DNA of 64,000 nt from Panopea generosa (lineage: Eukaryota; Mollusca; Bivalvia; Adapedonta; Hiatellidae): assembly GCA_029582155.1 (NCBI GenBank), contig CM055899.1:78705219-78769218 (forward strand), in the 5' to 3' direction. The stretch's first letter is position 1. Each line of letters opens with the position of its first letter. Positions 25,301 to 37,300 of this stretch are shown piece after piece. The notes beneath the pieces were generated by a model. It was not told the origin of the DNA. It saw nothing but the letters and a program-made list of their open reading frames with translations, and made no database searches. The position numbers and the translations under genes were made by a program.

Positions 25301-28300
25301 TCACACTGGAGTATCATGCCGCAGACACATGGTATGATACCCCACCCAGTCACATTATACTGTAACCGGGCCAACCAGACCTAGAACTCTCCTCTAAATG
25401 CTGAGCATCAAGGGAGGTAGCTTCTAGTACCATTTTTAAAGTCTTTGGTATGACCCTACCGAGGATTGAACCCACGACCTTCCGCATGCGAAGCGGACGC
25501 TCTACCACTAGACCACGCCGCAGTCTTATCAGTTACTAACAGCATATGCTTGAGTACTGGTTAACCTTCCAGGATATCAGGAAAGGGTGGTTAGGTTAAC
25601 TGATCTTGTTAGCCCTCGATGGCATAAAACTGACACTAAATATTCAAACAAATCCGCTTGATTGTCATTGGCCATTTAAATAATTCAACAAAGGTCATAA
25701 AACAATGTATATCAGAACCTCTTAATAAAAGATTGTGCAAAGTCTTTATTCAATTCCAATCAACTGGTACCGAATCTGCTTAACCCTTTACTTCATATAG
25801 ACCCCTTGGACACCTCTAATATTGAAAGCATTAATTCACCACGTATCAGCAATGGGTGAATTATGTTTATATTAACTGACAGAGTGAAAAACAGTGCAGG
25901 AAGTGTTCAGATTGCTCATTACGTGCAATCTGAACTCTTCCTGCACTGTTTTCAAAGGCCTTCTGTGATTGGTGCGGAAAACATGTATCTATGGAGTAAA
26001 GGATTAACACCATTTATCAACACACTACAGGTCATAAACCTGAGGAGAACCATCATCCTTCTACAAGTTAAGTTCAGTCAAACTTTCTCACTGTAAGATT
26101 TTGGCTCAAGCTGGGTTCGAACCCAAGACATCTGCAGTGAGGTGTGAGTTCATTAGACAACAAAGCCAAAGACCACTTGGCCATGTTGGACCCTCCAATT
26201 GTTGCTGAAAAACTGACTTTAGAATGGATAAATTTCTCAATACAACAATTTATGTCAAAACTCAAGAGAGCGTTATGGACCCTGCACATCAGAGTATTTT
26301 AGTGAACAATTGTTTGTGCAGGTAGTTTCATTCCATTCCTATCAACAGAAACAGCGATATTGGTTCTAGCGCATGGAGAGCTTAACTCAACATCAAGAGT
26401 TACAGAACCTATACATTTTATATGCAGGTTATCATTTTTGAAAAAATGTCCACAGTTACTGAAAATTGACTTAAATGCAAAGTTGGCAGATGGACAGAAA
26501 TCTGATGGTCGGACAAACAGATGTACAGACAGATATCATCAAACTATAGACCTGTAACCGGTAGGCACCGACTGCACACAATTAGATTTGAGTTGATTTC
26601 AAAACACGTAAATAAAGAGACAAGACAATAATACTTGATAATTACGACAAAGTATCTCTTACCTCTGCTGATCCTATTCACAGAGCCAGGGGGCGCTGAT
26701 GGCAGTCGTGGACGTCTGAAAAGGTGTTTAAACAGCATTTATAAGGGTTTGTAAGTTTTTGTACTATTTTAAAAATGTAAAGTTAGGTGGTGGTACATAA
26801 GAGGTTAATATATTTTTCTTTATTACATTATTGATGACCCGATGAACTGTCAAAAATGACCCGGTACTCGGTCTACCACAAGATGGAACTTGAGAGCGAT
26901 TCACAAATGCCCTGTGCTCTAAAACATACTTAACAAAATGAGCTTAATTTTTTTTTTTTTTGAATGGGGTTTAACGCCATATTCAAAACATTTCAGGTTA
27001 TATATGGCAGTTCCAATTTTACTGGTGGAGAAAGACCTCAGACTGAGTAGAACTTCCGCAAGAAACTGGAATCTTTCTCACATAAAGTTTATGGAGCGAG
27101 CAGGATTCGAACCTAAGACCTTAGCGGTGAGAGGTAAGTGATCTTGAGGCGGCACCTTAGACCACTCGGCTATGGAGGAATATATCAATAGGAAGCTAAG
27201 TATTACACTTACGCTGTAGGACTCAGCTCATCGTCTTCATCTACCCTGTCTAAGGGAGGCTCCGGTGATATGCACACTTTCAGCTCAGTCAACCAAGACG
27301 TCATCTCACTTAGACTTGGAGCCTCTATCACATGCTCGATGGTCCCTTCTCCCTGGCATATAATATCAAAATGTAGATAAATACAAATTATGCAAGAAAA
27401 AAACAAATCCTCCATCAGGGTAAACTGAGTCACCTCCCTCTTCCTTTCCAGTCTTTTTTTTTTTTTATGACAAAGATTCCCAAACATGACACAATCCGTT
27501 ATCATAAAACCATTATGAGGGACCCATTTCACTATCTTTAGTAAGTCTTATATTTTCGTACGAACAAATTGCGATGTATAGGAACGCTTCATTTGCACAA
27601 TATTTTTGCAAATATAAAATCATATACTATTCACAAGACTTTAGAAATGTCAATAATGATGAAGGCCAATTGCTATACAATTTTCCCATTTGATTTTGTA
27701 ACTTCGTGAAACAGCTCCAGTTTCACTGGTGGAGGAAGAACTCATATATGAGCCAGAGTAAAACCACCATCCTTCTAGTAACCTGCAAAATTTCTCATAT
27801 GAGATGTTTGGATTGGCCTGAGCTGTGAGAGGTTATTATATTATTATAAATACCAATCACCAATCAACCACACAGTCCTTCTCCTTTTCCAAAGCAACAA
27901 TATATTAATTTAAACAAATGTCATTGTAATAACTTAAAACATTCTATTAGTTGTTCACTTATTTAAACCTTTTGTTTACATTTTGTTTTTCTGATTTTCG
28001 ACGCAAGATGCAGTTGGTCTCAGTTAGCTCAGTTGCTAATACATCTTGACTATCAATCCAAACTTTGTCTGGCCACATTCTCCATGATAATTCATATACG
28101 ACATTGCATCTCATTATCATTCAATTCTCACTGCTGATTCATGTGGGAAAGTTACTAATGAAGATATGTGTGCTTCAGTACTAGTTAATCTTCCTGAATC
28201 CAATGAGAATGGTTAGGTTAACTGATCATCTGTTAGCCCTTGATGGCATAAAATTATGCTGAATATTCAAACAAATTGTCACGTGAATTCTATGTAGAAA

Positions 28301-31300
28301 AATTCAATTTAAAAATGCAATACAATCGCAGGGCATGTGTACACTACATTTCATACAAGCACTTCATATGAGTTTCAATGTGTGCAATTATCATTTAACT
28401 TCCTGATGACAGCCTGAGAATATTTTATCGTGTTTACACTATTAGTGCAAATTTACCTTTTGTACAGATAGTTTACTTACAATATTTTCCAGTATAAAGT
28501 TCTACAAATTTATTAACAACTTTTTATAAAGTAGTAAGTGTTTATTAATTGTAGACAGTTTCACAATTACCATGACAATAACAACAAGAGCTGTCAGAAA
28601 ATGTCGTGAATGAGACTATAATTTTTTTATAGATATCCTTATGGCAAAAAGGGATTCACTCACTCAGCCCAAGTATACATTTTCCAAGATTTGAACCTTG
28701 AAATATTCAGCCACAAAATCCCGAGATTTTGAGAAAAAACACATTTGTACAAGGTGGGGAAAAAAATCTACGGACATTTGTGTAAACCTCCAAGTATTCG
28801 TATATTCAGTGTGTTTTTTAAGATCCTCAAATAATATTATACAAACCTTGGCAAATGTTTACCCAGGTGTGAGTGAGAACATCAGTCTAAGCACAAAATA
28901 TTCTGGATATCAAAGTTTTTTTTGCCAATTGCAGTTTTTAATAAAAAATTACATACCGACTTTAATATTTAGTAAAACCTGAATTATTTAAAACAAAAAA
29001 TCAGCCATAGATTACATTTCTTGGTTTCAAGGAAAATTGCTATACATGTTTTTTGTATTAAAAAATACAGCACTTATTTTTTTTATCTTTATCAAATTTT
29101 ATCTGTGTTGTAATAAAAGTGACAGTTTGGCCAAGTTAAAAAATAGCCATCAGCCCATACCTGGTCAAGTACATCAAAATCATGGGTGCTCCAAACAACT
29201 ATACAGGCTTTAAAACTATAAATTATAATAAAGTAAAATAAAGATTAATAGAGATACACAGGTGCTTGAAAATTCACAAGGTAAAACACTGTATATTTTC
29301 AATGGGGTTTAAAGCCATTTTCAACACATAAGGCATATGTTTTAGAATTAATCTGAGCAAAAGAAATATTCTTCCACAAATGAATGGTAAACTTAAATCT
29401 CATAAAATCTTTGGACTAAGATGGACTTTCAACGACCACCTTGTTGGTAAAGGTCACAAGGAGTAACACGACAGCACCTTAGACCACCCAGCCATGGAGA
29501 ACGCCAATAGCAGTTTTCATTGGAACCATTTAAAGGACACAATCCTTTAAGTGTCGGATGCAGCATGTTAATTTTTTTTTAATGGGGTTTAACGCCATTT
29601 TCAGCATATTTCAGGCTAAATTATGGCATATCCAGTTTTTTTTTGTGAAGAAGACCTGAAGAATGAATCCAAGTAGAACCACCGTCCTTCCGCAAGTAAC
29701 TGCCAAATGTTCTTACCAAAGATTTTGGAGCAAGCAGGACAAGAATCTACGGGCAAACAAATGGGTAGTTAAGTGTCTAGGGTTTAGGGTTAGTAATTTT
29801 TATGGACAGTTGAAAAGCTGTTGAAAAATAATTACGTGGCTGTTTCTAGACACTTAAAAAACAGCATTTATGTGGCTTTTTTTCTCTTACGTGGCTAAAA
29901 TTTTTTAAAATTTAGCCACACAAGTATACGATTGACGCAAAGAAGCCACTTAAATACCCATTCGTGAGAACATCCGACCTTAAAGCAGTGAGAGGTAAGT
30001 GATTTTGAGATGGCGTCTTATACAACTCAGCCACAGAGGACCAAAACCTACGACCTTAAAACAGTGAGTGGTAAGTGATTTTGAGATGGCGTCTAATACA
30101 ACTCAGCACAGAGGACCAAAACCTACGACCTTTAAACAATGAGAGGTAAGTGATCTTGAGATGGCACCTAAGACCACTCAGCCACAGAGGACCCAAACCT
30201 ATGACCTTAAAGCAATGAGAGGAAAGTGATCTTGAGATGGCACCTACAGACCCTAAACCGCTCAAGTACCCCATAATTGCACTCTGTTTGCGCTCAGTTT
30301 GCACTCCGTTCGCGCTCCGTTTGCGCTCCGTTTGCGTGCACTCGATTAAACGCAGTTAATTTAATGCACTCACAAACGCAAGTATTCGCTCACGAGCGCT
30401 GTATAGCTGAGTGCTCTATTTAATACTCCTCTTAGCGTTCGCTTCGTTCAGCGTTCACTCAACGTTCAGTTCGCTCAGTTCAGTTTCCGGCCCATAACCA
30501 ATCGCAACATCTCAACTCTTTAAAATGATTCTATATTGACTTTTTAATTTAATCTGTTCCAATGGAGCAATAAAATGTATCCATGGGATTTAGTCAAGGT
30601 AAATTAATTCATAATCCGATTGTTTATCTACATATTATGTCACCCGCTGGGCGAAAGGTTGAACTAGTATCGATAGTAGGCATGTTTAACGGTAGTGTCT
30701 ATGTTTTGATATGTGATCAGTGGTCTGGGTGATCAAAGAATATCGCACACATTATACCGGCTTCTGTTATCCAGACCGACATGTGTTTGCGTCCGTATCT
30801 TCTTTGATATACCGTAAGCCGTTTGTTACAGGAAAGCAATAAAGTTTGTCCACAAAATTTACATAATTTTTTATACATCATCAACATTTTTATTAATAAT
30901 TAAATTTAATTAATAATTCCATGCTGTTGATACCTCGTTGGCCTTATAATAATCCATAAATCTGCTCAGTGTAAGCAGTGACTTAACAACATGTGGATAT
31001 ATCACTGGTTTTGTTAATGTTCAAACTAAAATAAGCTTTATAATCAATAATATGCACTGCATGGGTGATGAAAAGTTTATTATAATCCGTGCGTTGCAAT
31101 TCGACATTATAATAAATGAATTTTGAAAAATAATAATCTTGTAATGTTTTTCTCGATTTGAGTCCAAATGTGGCTTCACTAAACTTAAAAAAGATATTCT
31201 GATATTTTAAGTTTTTATAATTATTTTCGTTATCATTATGTATATAAATATACTTGCAATGAACTTTTTTCAGTGGGTTTCTCAAATTATTCTTTTACTG

Positions 31301-34300
31301 ATAGTATGCTTTATGTTTATATATTATTTAAAATGACAAACTGTATTAAACTTGTTTGAAACTACACCCACTGTGCTATACCGCTAACTTTATGACATGC
31401 AGCAACACACCCATGGTGTTAATTACGTTATGTAACATGCCAGTGAGAGCCGTGTCAATTCAGTTATATGCTAAAGCGGTGACTTATCGGTCTATTGACC
31501 ACGGAAGATATGTATGATTTCATTTTGATTGTAATTCTTGCCAGATGGATGAATCTTAATTGAGCCAACATTATGTGATTGAAAAGAAAAGATAAAAAAG
31601 AAAAACTGCCAGCCAATTAACAACAAATAAAAAAATCATTTAAGATATTGGTTGTTCGAAGTTTCAAAACGCTTTAGTATGTAAATATCATGATGTTAAT
31701 ATCATTAAATTAACGAACCGAAAACCCCACGCCAGTTCTGAATGAATGGTAGAAAGTGTGAGATACACGTTTTAAGGGATGTGTATTCAGGGCTGTCATT
31801 TTACCAAAGCTGCCATAGCGATTTTGTATAAAAAACCAGATCAGAATTGTTAATTTACAAGATAAAACAATCCTTCAATTTTAAAACTAATAAAAATTAA
31901 AGACAAGTCTCTAAATAATTCCTTGTAAAAATGTAGTATTTTATTTGTATTATTTTTTACTTTCATTATTTGTTTTATTTTTTTTTAAATATTATTATCA
32001 TTGGAGCTATTACTATAATATACATATTGGCTTATTGATTTGTCACAGCTTTTATATTGGATACGTGCGAACGTGCATCTTGTCAGTCGTTCACAATTAA
32101 TATAACAATTAAATTACTATTATGAAGGCAGAGTTGCATGGCAATCATCAAAACAGATACCCATGGTGAGAACCACATGTGTGTCAATAAATAGTTAATT
32201 GGTGATTTATCGGTCCATTGATCACGAAGAACCCTGCCGGTGTGTAATTTTCATTTTGATTATAATGTGTGCCAGATGAATGAATCTTTATTTAACCCGC
32301 GGCATGTGATTGGATAAGAAATATATAGTCAAAATCAATACTAAAATATGCAGATTTTTTATAATATTATTATTATTATCATCATTATTATTAATATATA
32401 TCATATATTTCATTATTATTTATTACTATTATAACTAATATTATTAATATTATTGCTATATTACTTTATTATTATATTATTATATTATTATATTATTATT
32501 TTATTATTATCTGAATATTTTTTCTTCTTTATTATTATTATTATTCTTATTATTATTGTTGTCATTTCTTACTTGTTGCCCCTTTCACGGCTTTTATAAT
32601 GGCTTAATTGTTACGTGCTTGCGGGCACGTGATCAGGCATATCGATTTTGTAGGAAAGCGGGAAAACAATATATTTACTATTTTATAGGCAGTGAATACA
32701 TGTTCATTTTTGTTTATTTAAACCTTCTTCATGATCAAAAGCTGTTCTTTTGTCAATAAAAAATCACAACCTCAAAACGGTCACCCAGAAATTTACGTTT
32801 ACTAGTTTTTATTTCCTGTGTCTAATGTGTTATTTCGGTCTGTCGTGTTAATTTGGCATACATACATTTATTTTACATTAATTTAATTTAGCTTGATTGT
32901 GAAGTAAGCTCGGAGCTTATGCATATCGTTCTCCAGTGCATTCCCTTATTAGATCTGGTACTGAATTGTGTTTCGAGAGGTCGGGTAGAGCCTGGGTCAA
33001 ACTCGCGACCTCTGCCATCTGAAGAGAGCACCCTATCCGCTATACTACTGACCCACTTTATATTTTAGAATACAATTAATTTATTACTATTATTTTAATG
33101 AGATGTGCACGAGTATAATGATTCCACTTTAATTGCAATATAACAGTTTTACGTAGATTTGTTCACAACTAAGCACAAACTCAGTGTAACTATGTTTGGG
33201 GAAAATATAAAACTAAAGTCCGACCAAATAAAATTGAAAATGGTAATTTTTATTTTTTAGCCGAAATACCCAAACAAATAGAATCATAATCATATAATTT
33301 TCCGCATATAAATGTTTTGTTTGATTCACGCATGCTTTGATATTTTTGTATTTGGAGCAGTATACGCTTAAATCGAAATAAAGTACATGTTTTGTATGTT
33401 CTATAACTAATTTATATCGAAATAACACGGCAAAAAGTGAATTCATATAACATCTTTTCGAATTGTAATTTACACAATATATATAATTATTTATATTTTG
33501 TTGCGCAAACCAAATCATGCTTAAACATGCAACTAAATTAGCCTTGAAACCGTAGAAGATAACCATTGATGTGTCATCTATTGTATAATAGGTATTTTAA
33601 ACATTATTGTATTGATCAGCTAAATATTGATATTTATGTTATAATTGATAAATTGTTGATCAAAATAAGTTTTATCATGCGTTTTACAATAAAACATTTA
33701 TATAAACTACATGGTTTATATTTATGAGAAAGAAAAATTATTTTTTATCTCGATTATAAGTATCGACTTCACGATCAAATAATGAAAAAAGAGTGTATCC
33801 GAATGAACGAGTGCACTCAGTAGCGCACGAATAGTTCTGTTATCAGTCATCTTACTGTGTCTAGCGTATACTGCATATACTGCGCATCTGAGTGCACTCA
33901 GCGTATCTGAGTGCACTCAGCGTGTCTGAGTGCACTCGATCTATTTCATGCATTCAGGAGTGCGTTTATTATTCAAAATCCAGCGTTTGCTTTTGGTCCA
34001 GGTCCGTTCCGTCAGCGCTCAATCTGCGCTCTGTTCGCGCTCCATCTGCACTACGCTTGCGCTCCGCTTATGCTCTGAGTGCACTCTGTTTGCATGCAAT
34101 TGGGGTACTTGAGCGGTTTAGGGTCTGTAAGACCACTCAGCCACAGAGGACCCAAACCTATGACCTTAAAGCAGTGAGAGGTAAGTGATCTTGAGATGGC
34201 ACCTAAGACCACTCAGCCACGGAGGACCCAAACCTACGACCTTAAAGCAGTGAGAGGTAAGTGATCTTGAGATGGCACCTAAGACCACTCAGCCACGGAG

Positions 34301-37300
34301 GACCCAAACCTATGACCTTAAAGCAGTGAGAGGTAAGTGATCTTGAGATGGCACCTAAGAGCACTCAGCCACGGAGGACCCAAACCTACGACCTTAAAGC
34401 AGTGAGAGGTAAGTGATCTTGAGAGGGCGCCTAAGACCACTCAGCCACGGGGGATTGATATAAAGACACTGAAAAAGTTTTAATTATGACACAATTTGCT
34501 CTTAAATTTAAATATATACATAAATTGGACTTATCATCATATTCATAAATTTTTCTTCTTTCAGAAAATATTTTATCTAAATAATGCAGAATATGATATC
34601 AAAATATTTCAGGATGTGTACAAAATTAATTTGTTTTAATTATGGAAAGCATAATTTTTGTAAATTTTATGGATAACAAAGTTACAGCTGGACACAAATC
34701 TCAAAAAGACGCAGTGTTGTTAAACAAACTGAAATGTGGCTTGACCTTTGAGGTATGCATCTGGGTGTTATGTGTGGAGCATCATCATGTCATGTTACAA
34801 TAATGATTTGATATTTATACCAATTTTTTAAAAATCCATCCATGTATTGCAAAATTACAGGATGGACACAAAATCTTTGATGGTCAGACATTTGGATTAC
34901 TATACCGGTGTGTCTCCTCAAGGGGTAGAGGTGGGGGATAAAAAAAGATATTCGTGTTCCCCTTCTGCTTCCTCATTTCTCTTACCTTGAGAACAAATGC
35001 GTTTTCATGATCCGGCATCTCTAATGCTGTAGTAACCCGTGCCTCCGTGATGAGGAAACAGAACAGACCCGTCTTTGGCTTGATAGACTGAAATATACAA
35101 ACAGAATGTCAGTGTTTGTCTGTCTTTGGCTTGATAGACTGAAATATAAAAACAGAATGTCAGTTTTAGTCTGTCTTTGGCTTGATAGACTGAAATATAA
35201 AAACAGAATGTCAGTTTTAGTCTGTCTTTGGCTTGATAGACTGAAATATAAAAACAGAATGACAGTGTTAGTCTGTGTTTGGCTTGATAGACCCAAATAT
35301 AAAAACAGAATGTCAGTTTTAGTCTGTGTTTGGCTTGATAGACTGAAATATACAAACAGAATATTAGTGTTAGTCTGTCTTTGGCTTGATAGACTGGAAT
35401 ATAAAACCAAAATGCCTTATAAAAAGAAACCTGCAAACTTTAAGTTAATTGTAATGTGTAAAATAGTAAAGGCCCCCTTTTGAAAAATGTATCCCCACTT
35501 CGAGTGTTTTGTTGAGGGGGGTGTGAGGAATACTGTCATTAATAAAATAACTGACTCTTTAAGCTTACTATACAGTTCACACTAAGTTCTCCATTTGCAA
35601 ACACAATATTCTGTAATGCTCTGGGTCTACACCATTTGGCTCTCTGTAAGTAAAATGTTCATCAGAATGCTAAATAATTAAAATGAACAGTCTTTGATAA
35701 AAATCCAGCAAGTTATAAAATATGACATTGTCATTCACCTGGATACATGCACTCATTATTGACACAATGTCATGTGAATTTCACTTTTGGGGGTAGCTTC
35801 AAAAAATGGAAAAAAATGCATAAAAAATTTAAATTTCAGTCATGAAATTTTCACAGTATATAAATTTTCCTTGAAATCGGATGACATTTTCTGCACTAAA
35901 CTGAAGTCTAAAGTGGTGTGTTTACAAAGTTCCTGAGTGTACATCATTTTCAAGTTTCCCACACCGATTAAAATATCAATTTTGCCACGCTTTGGTGTAT
36001 TGTCATATACCAAACCATTCGGATTTTATTTATTCAATATGATAATGAGAGACTTTTTATTCACTTTAAAAAATAATTTTATTTTTTAAAACTTTTATAG
36101 TGATTTCTTCCTGATAAACTTCCTTAAATGCAATATCTAACTTCCATACAAAGGGTATACAGTACAGCAGGAGCTAAAAGGAAGTATCCATGCAGCAGGA
36201 CAGCTAATATTTAAATGGTGTATCTCATTGACAATACAGTTGACACTGATAAACAAATATTTGACATGTTCGCACAGTCTAGCAGGTCTATATCAGACAG
36301 ATTAGATCAGGAAGCTAAATGATCAAGATCACGATGACTTTTCATCACCATCTGAATGCTCTCAAATCACTCATATGAAACTTACAGAGACATGCGGTAG
36401 CAATGTCGTTAAAATTTGACTGAAAGGGAATAATATTAAGAAAGGGGATTTCGTTTCAAGTTAACCACTCCAATTTCAATATTGATTTTGCCACATTGAA
36501 TGATTTGACATATCAAACCAGTCAGATTTTATTCTTTAATGATAATGAGATGCTTTTTATTCATTTTTTTTAAAGACATTAATAATAAATAGTGATTTTT
36601 GCTGATATACTCTCATAAATTTTTATTTCTGATATTGAAAAGGGTTATTACTATAGTAAATGGTTAAAAGGTGCTTTACTTCTCACATTTGCAGTGTTCT
36701 ATACTAAAAGGTTTAACTTGCATGACAGTATAGTTCTATAGAAATTGTTGATTATTTCTCATATACATGACATACATGAAGTATTAGATAAATACACGGA
36801 TATTTACATATCCCTACAAATATAATTTATGTCCTGGTCCAGTAAGTTCAGTAGGTAGTGCATCTGTCTATCAATACAATGGGTCATAAGTTCAAATCCC
36901 CGCCCGGTCACAATCTCCGTGATGATTGTTATACAACATTGCGTCTCATCGTCATTTGTCTTTCACTGTTGATTAAAGTGAGAAAGCTAACAGTAACTTG
37001 TGGCAATGGGTGGACTAGAGTACTGGTTAACCTTCCAGGATTCCTGGAAAGAGGATAGTTGTAGGTCTGGTTAGCCCGGTGTCAGTACAATGTGATTAGA
37101 TGGGGCACCACACCATGTTTCCAAAGCATGATACTCCAGTGTAGCAGCTCTAAGGAAATTGTCTCCAGTAGACACTGTTGCGATATGACAGAAAAACTGT
37201 TCAGAGCACCGCTAAGCACCATACAACAACAGCAACTCTTTAAAGACCTGAAACTGTCTAGCGCACATACTGCTAAACATTAAAAAGAAAATATGTCCGT

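Larger units (their letters stand above)
30247..34127. mobile_element. 3881-bp inverted-repeat DNA transposon, nonautonomous, TA target
   Basis: Starts CAGACCCTAAACCGCTCAAG-TACCCCA and ends with the exact inverse (TGGGGTACTTGAGCGG-TTTAGGGTCTG). TA stands on both sides (30245-30246; 34128-34129), and excising it restores the array unit GGCACCTAAGACC. Subterminal zones at both ends are rich in GCGCTCC, GCACTC and the palindrome GAGTGCACTC. The interior is AT-rich (ATT runs at 32343-32560) with no transposase-like frame; the longest is 117 codons without recognised motifs. TA duplication points to a Tc1/mariner-type or another TA-targeting superfamily; not resolved. Lies in SH2B intron 2. Confidence 0.85.

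Noticed and set aside
27353-27532. 5' extension of the exon 3 frame
   Set aside because: A good acceptor (TATGCCAG) sits exactly where family homology begins. The extension is Lys-rich and AT-rich with no similarity to PH domains.
29785-29805. Telomere-like TAGGGTTTAGGGTTAG
   Set aside because: Only two to three partial units, located inside a small MITE. Too short to mean an interstitial telomere.
35005-35436. 143-codon frame reading YQAKDRLTL-type repeats next to exon 2
   Set aside because: It is out of frame with the PH domain. The repeat is the duplicated splice acceptor region, not coding sequence.
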